NCBI GenBank assembly: GCA_949316235.1
Contig: OX438754.1
Span: forward strand, 620,001 to 684,000
DNA length: 64,000 nt
DNA from: Oegoconia quadripuncta
Lineage: Eukaryota; Arthropoda; Insecta; Lepidoptera; Autostichidae
Direction: 5' to 3'
How positions within the stretch are numbered: position 1 is the first letter of the stretch; every line of letters starts with the position of its first letter. A model generated the notes under the pieces. It saw only the letters and a list, made by a program, of their open reading frames with translations, did no database searches and was not told the origin of the DNA. Of the stretch, positions 62,201 through 64,000 are shown piece by piece. A program made the translations under genes and the position numbers.

Positions 62201-63622
62201 TACTAAAAAAAAATAAACAAAAAAACAATGGTGAAAAAGAGGACCTTATTACAGTAACATTACGACATATTGATAGGATGTACTCTTCTGTTTGATTATA
62301 AGAATAAATCGGAGTAGGTGGGTCGATTTTCCAAACAAGCTACAATCAACCGTATTATAAAGATCAGAATAAATCAAATAGTTTATGGAACTAACGCTCT
62401 TTTTAAATTGAGAAATAAGGGCAAATGCAGCATTGGTATTGAGTAGTGCACTGCAAAATTTTTACTTTTCTCCCCAGTTTGAAAAGGATGTATGGCGTAT
62501 ACAAATTTTGAATGACAAACGAATAATACAGTCGAATTTTGCTTGTAAGGAAAGTATGATTATAAGCATGCCTATAATGCTCTGGTCCCCAGGATCAGTC
62601 TGATTAACTTCACGATGCATTCGTGGAGAAAGACAGGTCTAACCCATGGGAAAACAGGGAAACACCATATCTTTATCAGTAGCTTGGGAAGTAACGACCA
62701 TGTCTAACCACTTGAAGACTCGCAGCAGCAGGTTCCAGGTGCAGATGCAATCGCCGAGGCACACCAGCTTGTCCTGTAGGAAGCAGCTCTAACCACTCAT
62801 CACGAAGCTCAGCTTGAAGACGCAGATGCAGTAGTGGAGTCACAGCACAGGTCCTGTAGGAAGCATCTGCCTCACCTCAAAGCCTAGCTTGAAGACCTGC
62901 AGCAAGAGCTCCCGGACGCGCGCGAACACACCCTCGTACTCCCGCAACAGTTCCTCGGGCGGGCCGTGGCTCCGATCCAGGATCAGTCTGGTCTGCTTCA
63001 CTATGCAGTCGCGGAGGGACATCAGGCTTTCCTTTTGGGATGGAAGAGAAATCCAAAATTAATTATGTTTATCCGCGTCAGATGGTTACATGATCCTAAT
63101 ATCTCATCAGAAGCGGCAAGCAAATAATTATAGTTTAGTCATTTAGGTATTTGCTAAAACATTTATATCGTAAGTTCCTTGGAGCATAATAAATTCTTGT
63201 ACAAACATTGTACTTAATTATTGTATTTACTTGTTTATTCTGATTGTGTGAAGTGACAATTTAATAGGTAATAATAAAATCAAAATCAAAAAAGTTTTTA
63301 TTTCGTAAGTTATAAGAATAACATTTGAAATCGTCATGACATACAGTTATCGCTCAATCACTAGGCAGTCTCCCCAGAGAAGAACGAGTAAGAAACCTAA
63401 AAAGAAAAATTTTGCCAGAGGGAAGGATGGCGCTCGCTGTAGCTGTAGCTGTAGCTGTAGCTGTCGCTATAGCTGTCGCTACAGGTATAGCTACAGCTGT
63501 CGCTATAGGTACTCACGAAGATGGCGCGTCGCTGCGGCGCGTAGGCGGGCGGCGGGGCCCGCGCCAGGCGGGCGGCCAGCGCGCGGGCCCAGTGCGCCGC
63601 CCGCAGCGCCGCCTCGCGCTCG
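33995..63622 (-). CDS. Mekk1: MAP kinase kinase kinase of the MEKK4 type (multi-exon gene, 3' part)
   Basis: Serine/threonine kinase that activates MAP2Ks of the p38/JNK stress pathways. Exons 5' to 3' on the - strand: 63622-63517, 63031-62876, 60923-60804, 59852-59691, 51112-50912, 50387-50188, 48938-48857, 47468-47349, 46727-46616, 44518-44334, 42662-42495, 39477-39312, 38068-37946, 37343-37243, 36752-36573, 34078-33995. From 63031 on, every junction is GT/AG and all phases agree. Kinase motifs seen: GAGTFGK loop, LAMKEL lysine, AHRDIKSGN catalytic loop, [22 protein letters not shown], and an Arg-rich lobe end. The [10 protein letters not shown] entry and [17 protein letters not shown] wording are typical of MEKK4/fly Mekk1. 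N-terminal exons lie right of the window. Confidence 0.92.
34135..34320 (+). mobile_element. LINE 3' end with poly-A
   Basis: Short C-terminal coding remnant ([21 protein letters not shown]) then CTTCATCTTCGGCCACATCG, CACTTCCCATCAGGTGAGAT, GTGGTCAAACGCGTATCC and an A run. Related tails occur at about 24340-24510 and, in part, 39680-39735. Lies immediately 5' of the terminal Mekk1 exon on the opposite strand. Confidence 0.65.
35079..35149 (+). pseudogene. Lone THAP-like first exon, antisense within Mekk1
   Basis: ATG-initiated stretch [24 protein letters not shown] ending in a consensus donor AG|GTAAGT. The CC.V....FF.(F/L)PKD(E)(D/E)R pattern resembles the start of a THAP zinc-finger domain, whose first exon commonly ends near PKD. 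The second zinc Cys is replaced by Ser, and I find no downstream THAP exon on the + strand. Probably a relic of a transposase-derived gene; uncertain. Confidence 0.35.
35230..35530 (-). mobile_element. LINE C-terminal fragment in the last Mekk1 intron
   Basis: The - strand encodes [38 protein letters not shown] and a conserved end [22 protein letters not shown]-x-G-H-V-x-R-M and GRGRPR..(W/Y).D are typical of LINE ORF2 C-termini. A shorter related piece lies at about 45011-45078 (TCACGCCTGTTTCCCGTAGG). Confidence 0.75.
36301..36425 (-). mobile_element. LINE 3' end fragment with (CAATA)n tail
   Basis: A short CAATA tandem followed by ACTCTTTATTGCGCAAAATA; read on the - strand this is a LINE-like 3' UTR ending in a simple repeat. 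Lies in the last Mekk1 intron. Confidence 0.45.
36573..36752 (-). CDS. Mekk1: Mekk1 exon: kinase C-lobe end
   Basis: Acceptor ATTTTCCAG, donor CTCATG|GTAAGT. Encodes [40 protein letters not shown] and [20 protein letters not shown]. The C-(L)-x-x-(E/D)-P-x-x-R-P Arg motif of subdomain XI is present. Phase 0 on both sides. Confidence 0.92.
36850..37040 (-). mobile_element. SINE family C fragment
   Basis: TTTTTTTTATGCACGGCGGG, CTCAATCACACCTGATGTTT, GGAAGCGTACTGACCCGGAG. Lies in a Mekk1 intron. Confidence 0.7.
37243..37343 (-). CDS. Mekk1: Mekk1 exon: APE/DIWSLGC block
   Basis: Acceptor TTTGTTGACAG, donor GGCAAA|GTAACT. Reads [20 protein letters not shown] then [14 protein letters not shown], covering the activation-segment end (APE) and helix F (D-I-W-S-x-G). 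The first Ala codon is split with exon 37946. The sequence just upstream in the gene sense holds several decayed copies of this acceptor (see findings). Confidence 0.92.
37331..37860 (-). repeat. Array of degenerate copies of the Mekk1 exon 37343 splice acceptor
   Basis: The + strand phrase GGTGCCATGTACGCTGTCAA at the exon edge is echoed at 37570, 37616, 37669, 37717, 37770 and 37819, spaced 46-53 bp, each followed by a CTTTATTTA.GTTTAG-like tail. In gene sense each copy carries a decayed acceptor plus the first 10-13 nt of the exon. Between the first and second copies a LINE-like fragment (about 37393-37550) is inserted. Confidence 0.75.
37393..37550 (-). mobile_element. LINE C-terminal fragment
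   Basis: On the - strand it matches, with changes, the + strand of 43350-43500 (the TTCCAGAAGT..TCGGCAAC..CAAGGGTCTGCTAGGCTTC core). Both copies lie in Mekk1 introns. The shared stretch encodes LPEVVGN.KGLLGFL, which looks like the end of a retrotransposon ORF. Confidence 0.55.
37946..38068 (-). CDS. Mekk1: Mekk1 exon: DFG block
   Basis: Acceptor TTAATTACAG, donor CCCAGG|GTGAGA. Reads [20 protein letters not shown] then [20 protein letters not shown]. It carries the Asn of the catalytic loop and the metal-binding DFG, here DFGC as in MEKK4. The GTQ-AY activation-loop end is completed by the next exon. Confidence 0.92.
39010..39268 (-). mobile_element. tRNA-derived SINE, family B
   Basis: AATATTTCGGACAGTTAAAT, CATCTAGTCCCAAACTAAGC, GGAATAAATGTTCGTATTTA, then a tRNA-like end with CCAGCAACCGTTGGTTTCGC and CACTACACCAATCGGTCATC. 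A second copy is at 58050-58292; fragments at 42215-42292 and, inverted, about 19308-19372. Confidence 0.7.
39312..39477 (-). CDS. Mekk1: Mekk1 exon: hinge to catalytic loop
   Basis: Acceptor AAACTTCCAG, donor CAAGA|GTGAGT. Encodes [20 protein letters not shown], the linking stretch [20 protein letters not shown], and ending [12 protein letters not shown]. Includes the hinge (FMELC.EGSLE) and the HRD catalytic aspartate. An adjacent frame extension on the intron side is not coding. Confidence 0.92.
40078..42180 (-). mobile_element. 5'-truncated LINE (CR1/Jockey-like) in a Mekk1 intron
   Basis: About 2.1 kb in the same orientation as Mekk1. It holds a long reverse transcriptase frame (42170-40431) and a 3' UTR of about 350 nt ending in a short tandem of AATTTATTC-like words next to a CA run at 40078-40091. 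The endonuclease and ORF1 are absent, the usual result of incomplete reverse transcription. Confidence 0.85.
40431..42170 (-). CDS. LINE reverse transcriptase (5'-truncated ORF2)
   Basis: 579-codon uninterrupted frame. RT motifs: [37 protein letters not shown] (catalytic Asp), [20 protein letters not shown] and [11 protein letters not shown] (catalytic Asp pair), then the thumb and a C-terminal stretch ending LTYLCKI. The first Met is only the first ATG in a truncated copy; the true ORF2 start is missing. No RNase H domain. Related in architecture to the ChAT-intron LINE (compare HLNVAKCN with SFNVSKCN) but clearly a different family member. The open frame suggests recent insertion. Confidence 0.87.
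   Translation of the reverse strand: MNNRRERRSKHRITKDGKVLSEDQCARAFAEYFQSVYEREPPRLDAKSAAASGAPTADRVHVPRLTLRDVSAALARLKPKTSVGPDGIPPFLVRDCSDVLSQPLLHIFNLCLATDTYPEQWKVTRVTPVPKSGSGSDVSGYRPVAVLSSFAKVFESILYEIIFSQIKVKLSDSQHGFCPGRGTHTNHMCFIQYVATAMDARVGGQVDVAYFDFKKAFDTVNNDILLTKLAAAGFTPALLNFFASYLADRKQYIEYAGYTSDTYSTPSGVSQGSNLGPLEFILMINDLPDVVEHADCSLYADDVKLSLVVNDRSDCERLQKDIDRVVEWSHDNKLSFNVSKCNIMTCTRALTPQLFDYNIEKVSLSRVTSVRDLGLHITQDFTFREHINETCKKAYRSLGFVLRQSNEFTNIDTIKILYNALVRSRLESGSMIWNPHETKYSLMLEKIQNKFLRFIYLKNYGVYPFYPLMYPTLFVLGMVGYNSLEVRRKLALALYVFKVFRGKLSSPQLLEYIGVRVPNTRLRRAPRDQVFAIPQCRTTILEHAPLTTALRILNGVPIDVFHCSLTKFAEATLTYLCKI
42305..42475. mobile_element. About 440-bp MITE family, truncated inverted copy
   Basis: The reverse complement of the left third of the family: AACGCTGCCTACACTTAACT, GATTTGCCGTTCCCAAAAAA, CCAATTTCATAGGTAAGGAC. 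Ends beside Mekk1 exon 42495. Confidence 0.7.
42495..42662 (-). CDS. Mekk1: Mekk1 exon: ATP-binding lysine block
   Basis: Acceptor TTTGACACAG, donor CATCGG|GTACGT, phase 0 on both sides. Reads [40 protein letters not shown] and [16 protein letters not shown]. Contains the subdomain II lysine (LAMKE) and the helix C glutamate (NEL), with [10 protein letters not shown] of subdomain IV. Confidence 0.92.
42750..43025 (+). mobile_element. Degenerate LINE C-terminal fragment
   Basis: Frames broken by shifts: [25 protein letters not shown], then [29 protein letters not shown] and P.C..C are words of RNase-H-class LINE ORFs; the second part resembles the common ORF2 C-terminus (SLPND....FK). Lies next to Mekk1 exon 42662 on the opposite strand. 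Confidence 0.5.
43330..43505 (+). mobile_element. LINE C-terminal fragment
   Basis: Encodes [24 protein letters not shown] followed by a stop, then a short 3' tail with CACGCAAAATAGG. Related to 37393-37550 in opposite orientation. Probably the last codons of a non-LTR retrotransposon. Confidence 0.5.
43527..43616 (-). mobile_element. SINE family A fragment
   Basis: CACACAGCGCCATCTAGTTC ... GGATACCGGGCGGTTGATAA; 3' end only. Confidence 0.65.
44334..44518 (-). CDS. Mekk1: Mekk1 exon: kinase entry and glycine loop
   Basis: Acceptor ATTATACAG, donor GGCAAG|GTAGAA. Reads [62 protein letters not shown]. The stretch before the kinase looks helical; FKWQRG..IG.G.(F/Y)GK opens the MEKK4 kinase domain with an intact Gly loop. 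The exon starts at 44518, not at the in-frame ATG near 44537. Confidence 0.92.
44670..44760 (-). mobile_element. SINE family A fragment
   Basis: TGGACATACACACAGCGCCA ... GGATACCAGATAGTTGATAT; 3' end only. Confidence 0.65.
45095..45235 (-). repeat. Interspersed repeat (also at 63282-63405)
   Basis: Shares AAAATCAAAAATGCTTTATT, TTCGTAAGT/TTTGTAAGT and a CCC(C)AGAGAAGAA..AG.AAGAAAC end with 63282-63405 and, in part, 26828-26862. Probably the 3' portion of a retroelement read on the - strand. Confidence 0.5.
45270..45385 (-). mobile_element. LINE 3' end fragment
   Basis: GTAAACGCTTTATTGTACAA and a following ACAACGGCGGACTTATCCC are, read on the - strand, the typical 3' end of a lepidopteran LINE. 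A similar CTTTATTGCGCAAA tail lies at 36304-36420, preceded by a CAATA microsatellite. Confidence 0.5.
46370..46560 (+). mobile_element. SINE family C fragment next to a Mekk1 exon
   Basis: TAAATGTCCGCCTGGCTAGC ... CCAGTCCCCCAAATGTGTTG ... an A run at 46555-46564; 5' head missing. Its poly-A lies about 50 nt from the Mekk1 donor at 46615. Confidence 0.7.
46616..46727 (-). CDS. Mekk1: Mekk1 exon: Ser/Pro-rich linker
   Basis: Acceptor TTCGCCACCAG, donor CTCTGG|GTATGT. Encodes [20 protein letters not shown] then [17 protein letters not shown], a Ser/Thr/Pro-rich, probably disordered linker before the kinase domain. The acceptor is weak in pyrimidines, but phases on both sides fit exactly (phase 0 in, 1 out) and the frame is open. 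The opposite-strand frame here is a shadow. Confidence 0.8.
46827..47020 (+). repeat. Interspersed repeat family D, copy 2
   Basis: TTCAAACTTCAAGCATTTAT, CAACGTAAGATACATGATAT ... GAAACCCACAGGATCACTTT. Lies in a Mekk1 intron, opposite strand. Confidence 0.7.
47349..47468 (-). CDS. Mekk1: Mekk1 exon
   Basis: Acceptor CTGTACCTACAG, donor ATACAC|GTGAGT, phase 0 on both sides, 40 codons. Reads [20 protein letters not shown] then an Arg/Pro/Ser-rich end ([11 protein letters not shown]). ELKKEMD.C...VIG resembles the conserved helical segment preceding the MEKK4 linker. Confidence 0.85.
47513..47790 (-). mobile_element. SINE family C fragment
   Basis: The reverse complement of family C: TTTTTTTTATGCACTACGGG, GAGGTCAAAGGTGGAAGCGT, GGCGGCAGATTTAGATAAGG, up to ATGTACCCCGCTGGTGATCG. 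Confidence 0.7.
48857..48938 (-). CDS. Mekk1: Mekk1 exon
   Basis: Acceptor TTGTTACAG, donor TTTGAG|GTAAAA. Reads [27 protein letters not shown], a conserved W...GLEFL..ACDP block of MEKK4 proteins. Its first Arg codon is completed from exon 50188. Too short to show as a long open frame; found by phase and conservation. Confidence 0.87.
49045..49260 (-). mobile_element. SINE family C fragment
   Basis: TTTTTTTATACACAACGAGT, GATGAGGCCGAAGGTGGACG, GGTGGTAGCTAGCCAGGCGG; diverged copy. Confidence 0.65.
49440..50135 (+). pseudogene. Degenerate LINE 3' end with C-terminal zinc knuckle
   Basis: Pieces in shifting frames with several stops: [20 protein letters not shown], a broken middle, then [35 protein letters not shown] and ending [11 protein letters not shown]-x-C-G..(M)DH(V)L.(S)CP.C is the usual Cys/His motif at the end of RNase-H-class LINE ORFs (I/R1/Loa group). 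The 3' tail ends in GAAAAGAAGAAGAA. The same 3' end recurs at 17582-17725. It sits between Mekk1 exons 48938 and 50188 on the opposite strand. Confidence 0.75.
50188..50387 (-). CDS. Mekk1: Mekk1 exon
   Basis: Acceptor CATTTCAG, donor CCTAG|GTGAGT. Reads [67 protein letters not shown]. The [22 protein letters not shown] stretch is a strongly conserved helical part of the MEKK4 N-terminal region. Leaves in phase 2, matching 48938. Confidence 0.9.
50912..51112 (-). CDS. Mekk1: Mekk1 exon
   Basis: Acceptor CATTGCAG, donor GAGTCAG|GTAAGT, phase 0 on both sides, 67 codons. Begins [20 protein letters not shown], continues [20 protein letters not shown] and ends [10 protein letters not shown]; a charged, Ser-rich region. 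It opens with a (V/L)H(K/R)EL motif also seen at the start of exon 59852, so the two exons may be old relatives. Confidence 0.88.
51999..52165 (+). repeat. Interspersed repeat family D, copy 3
   Basis: ACTTCAAGCATTCATTTCAA ... GAAAGAAACCCACAGGATCA; lies 30 bp from the MITE at 52196. Confidence 0.7.
52196..52402. mobile_element. About 200-bp MITE (copy 1)
   Basis: Left arm GGCGGAGTGTGAGTTTTGTT and right arm AAACTTACACTTCGCACAC are inverted; inside, GTTCACGTTTACGTGACGA pairs with CGTAAAGGCGAACGCGATGG. The opposite-orientation copy is 55636-55838. Mekk1 intron. Confidence 0.75.
54411..54600. repeat. Repeat shared with 6100-6630, without the SINE
   Basis: Begins AAATATGGGGTTAT and ends TATCGGCTTTTTGGTACAAA. 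No gene in it. Confidence 0.55.
55385..55582 (+). repeat. Interspersed repeat family D, copy 4
   Basis: AACTTCAAATTTCAAGCATT ... GAAAGAAACCCACAAGATCA; lies about 55 bp from the MITE at 55636, like copy 3. Confidence 0.7.
55636..55838. mobile_element. About 200-bp MITE (copy 2, opposite orientation)
   Basis: Matches the reverse complement of 52196-52402 nearly end to end (GTGCGAAGTGTGAGATTTGT ... AACAAAACTCACACTCCGCC). Confidence 0.75.
56262..56670 (+). mobile_element. tRNA-derived SINE, family C, about 400 bp
   Basis: Head CGCCTCCGTGGCTCAATGTG, B box GGGTTCGATCCCCAGCGGGG, body GTCCGTCTGGCTAGCTACCA and CATCTTATCTAAATCTGCCG, end CAGGTGTGATTGAAGTCAAG and an A run. Contains an extra AATAAAGAATTT segment near 56440-56490. 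Fragments occur at 4478-4560, 26494-26585, 36850-37040 (-), 38690-38765, 46370-46560, 47513-47790 (-) and 49045-49260 (-). Confidence 0.75.
57088..57525. mobile_element. About 440-bp MITE family, copy 3
   Basis: GGTCCTTACCTATGAAATTG ... CCAATTTCATAGGTAAAGAC with about 20-bp inverted ends; the closest relative is copy 2. Followed by a TA microsatellite. Confidence 0.75.
57539..57892. mobile_element. About 350-bp MITE with CCTTAACAGGGAAA ends
   Basis: ATAAACAAGGCCTTAACAGG at the left and the inverted TTTCCCTGTTAAGGCTGTAT at the right. The interior has no coding frame. Directly follows a TA microsatellite (57521-57540). Confidence 0.7.
58050..58292 (-). mobile_element. tRNA-derived SINE, family B
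   Basis: Best-preserved copy: GGGATTCGAACCCGCAACCG (B box inverted) and CACTACACCAATCGGTCGTC at the head, TAATAATAAATATTTCGGAC at the tail. No functional cloverleaf. Confidence 0.75.
58411..58560. mobile_element. 150-bp palindromic MITE (copy 2)
   Basis: Same arms as 31386-31535 (TTCGATTCGGATGTACACCA and its inverse), with the central loop in the opposite orientation (TACTGTCTCGTTCTCGCTGG). Intronic in Mekk1. Confidence 0.85.
58806..59370. mobile_element. Cluster of three SINE family A copies
   Basis: A - strand body (58806-58965) meets a + strand copy with complete head (58974-59215) head to head. A poly-A run (59257-59284) separates it from a - strand head fragment (59287-59365). B boxes GGTTCGAAGCCC and its inverted GGGATTCGAACCC are visible. 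Confidence 0.7.
59691..59852 (-). CDS. Mekk1: Mekk1 exon with read-through stop option
   Basis: Acceptor TTGTTCGCAG; donor CCACTG|GTACGC is acceptable but not strong. Phase 0 on both sides, 54 codons: [54 protein letters not shown]. If the donor is not used the frame continues six codons to TGA at 59672-59670, which would end the protein before the kinase domain. Joining to 51112 needs an 8.6-kb intron. Confidence 0.8.
60315..60653. mobile_element. 339-bp MITE with about 64-bp terminal inverted repeats
   Basis: Ends CAGGGTGTCCCTGGAAGTAT at 60315 and its inverted copy ending at 60653, both flanked by TA. Arms run about 64 bp with almost no mismatch; the centre is A/T homopolymer-like. Non-autonomous, mariner-like, in a Mekk1 intron. 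Confidence 0.85.
60804..60923 (-). CDS. Mekk1: Mekk1 exon: basic segment
   Basis: Acceptor ATGAATGAG, donor GAGCG|GTGAGT, 40 codons: [20 protein letters not shown] then [20 protein letters not shown]. The acceptor was chosen because only this one keeps phase 0 with both neighbours; a nearer AAAACAG would shift the frame. The run [12 protein letters not shown] is strongly basic and could be a nuclear-localisation or docking sequence (inference). Confidence 0.8.
62585..62850 (-). pseudogene. Decayed partial duplicates of Mekk1 exon 62876-63031
   Basis: Segments near 62592-62632, 62704-62742 and 62810-62840 resemble parts of the adjacent exon: GGATCAGTCTG followed by TTCAC.ATGCA.TCG, and CTTGAAGAC with GCAGCA. 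The phrase GTCCTGTAGGAAGCA occurs at about 62771 and 62851. They are too diverged to code and look like relics of local tandem duplication. Confidence 0.5.
62876..63031 (-). CDS. Mekk1: Mekk1 exon
   Basis: Acceptor CCCAAAAG, donor TTTGAG|GTGAGG, phase 0 on both sides, 52 codons. Reads [52 protein letters not shown]. The [13 protein letters not shown] and FKLGFE words resemble conserved helices of MEKK4 N-terminal regions. The intron on its 3' side contains decayed copies of parts of this exon. Confidence 0.88.
63282..63405 (-). repeat. Interspersed repeat (also at 45095-45235)
   Basis: AAATCAAAATCAAAAAAGTT, TTATTTCGTAAGTTAT and CTCCCCAGAGAAGAACGAGT match the 45.1-kb copy. It directly abuts the hexamer run of the 162-bp exon repeat. 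Confidence 0.5.
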
Positions 63623-64000
63623 CTGTCGCTATAGCTGTCGCTACAGGTATAGCTACAGCTGTCGCTATAGGTACTCACGAAGATGGCGCGTCGCTGCGGC
63701 GCGTAGGCGGGCGGCGGGGCCCGCGCCAGGCGGGCGGCCAGCGCGCGGGCCCAGTGCGCCGCCCGCAGCGCCGCCTCGCGCTCGCTGTCGCTATAGCTGT
63801 CGCTACAGGTATAGCTACAGCTGTCGCTATAGGTACTCACGAAGATGGCGCGTCGCTGCGGCGCGTAGGCGGGCGGCGGGGCCCGCGCCAGGCGGGCGGC
63901 CAGCGCGCGGGCCCAGTGCGCCGCCCGCAGCGCCGCCTCGCGCTCGCTGTCGCTATAGCTGTCGCTACAGGTATAGCTACAGCTGTCGCTATAGGTACTC
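63397..64000 (-). repeat. 162-bp tandem repeat containing a Mekk1 exon (3+ copies)
   Basis: The GTGAGT donor motif recurs at 63511, 63673, 63835 and 63997, exactly 162 bp apart. Each unit holds about 105 nt of Ala/Arg-rich coding sequence and about 57 nt of TATAGC/GACAGC/TGTAGC hexamer-like sequence. Since 162 is divisible by three and no stop occurs, the whole array is one open frame. The left flank (63416-63480) is a simple AGCTGT-type hexamer run, the probable source of the instability. Confidence 0.9.
63517..63622 (-). CDS. Mekk1: Mekk1 exon inside a 162-bp tandem repeat (nearest copy)
   Basis: Ends ATCTTC|GTGAGT and joins 63031 in phase 0 ([13 protein letters not shown]). Translation: [20 protein letters not shown] then [15 protein letters not shown], an Ala/Arg-rich helix. 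A possible acceptor is GCGACAG before 63622. Near-identical copies occur 162 bp and 324 bp upstream and continue past the window edge. Which copy, or how many, is spliced into mRNA cannot be decided here. Confidence 0.7.

Noticed and set aside
63397..63840. Separate 147-residue repeat protein
   Set aside because: The donor sites and the in-phase join to exon 63031 place it within Mekk1; whether the repeat is translated is a separate question.

Overview
The window looks like nuclear DNA of an insect, most probably a moth or butterfly. Small exons with GT/AG junctions are separated by long AT-rich introns, and both introns and intergenic DNA are packed with tRNA-derived SINEs, MITE-like hairpins and pieces of non-LTR retrotransposons of kinds I recognise from lepidopteran genomes. 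I see no bacterial-style operons, CRISPR arrays, rRNA or functional tRNA genes. The organism call is inference from repeat style and gene structure.

Two conserved host genes account for nearly all recognisable coding sequence, and they converge tail to tail. (1) On the + strand, about 1.9-16.4 kb, are nine or ten exons of choline O-acetyltransferase (ChAT), the enzyme that makes acetylcholine in cholinergic neurons. The 5' exons lie left of the window; the catalytic His exon and the stop codon are present. (2) On the - strand, about 34.0-63.6 kb, are at least sixteen exons of a MAP kinase kinase kinase of the MEKK4 type (MAP3K4; Mekk1 in flies), with all kinase motifs intact. The 5' exons lie right of the window. 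Every internal exon boundary of both genes was checked for phase and joins in frame.

By region: 1-1.9 kb is an upstream ChAT intron with repeats. From 1.9 to 16.4 kb ChAT exons are spread through introns; the intron at 8.4-13.8 kb holds a nearly complete LINE (ORF1, endonuclease, reverse transcriptase, poly-A) with an internal deletion. From 16.4 to 34 kb there is a gene-poor intergenic stretch with a five-copy 99-bp minisatellite, a perfect 20-bp-arm hairpin, MITEs (one nested in another), an RTE-type LINE fragment and a lone NPC2/ML-like exon. From 34 to 63.6 kb lies the MEKK4 gene, with a second 5'-truncated LINE at 40.1-42.2 kb, a degenerate RNase-H-class LINE tail at 49.4-50.1 kb and many SINEs. 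From 63.4 kb to the right edge a MEKK4 exon is repeated in tandem with a 162-bp period.

The two genes do not form a pathway. I found no unmistakably new multi-gene system. The most unusual signals are structural changes in the MEKK4 gene: the in-frame 162-bp exon repeat at the right edge, an array of decayed copies of one 3' splice site at 37.3-37.9 kb, and relics of a duplicated exon at 62.6-62.85 kb.
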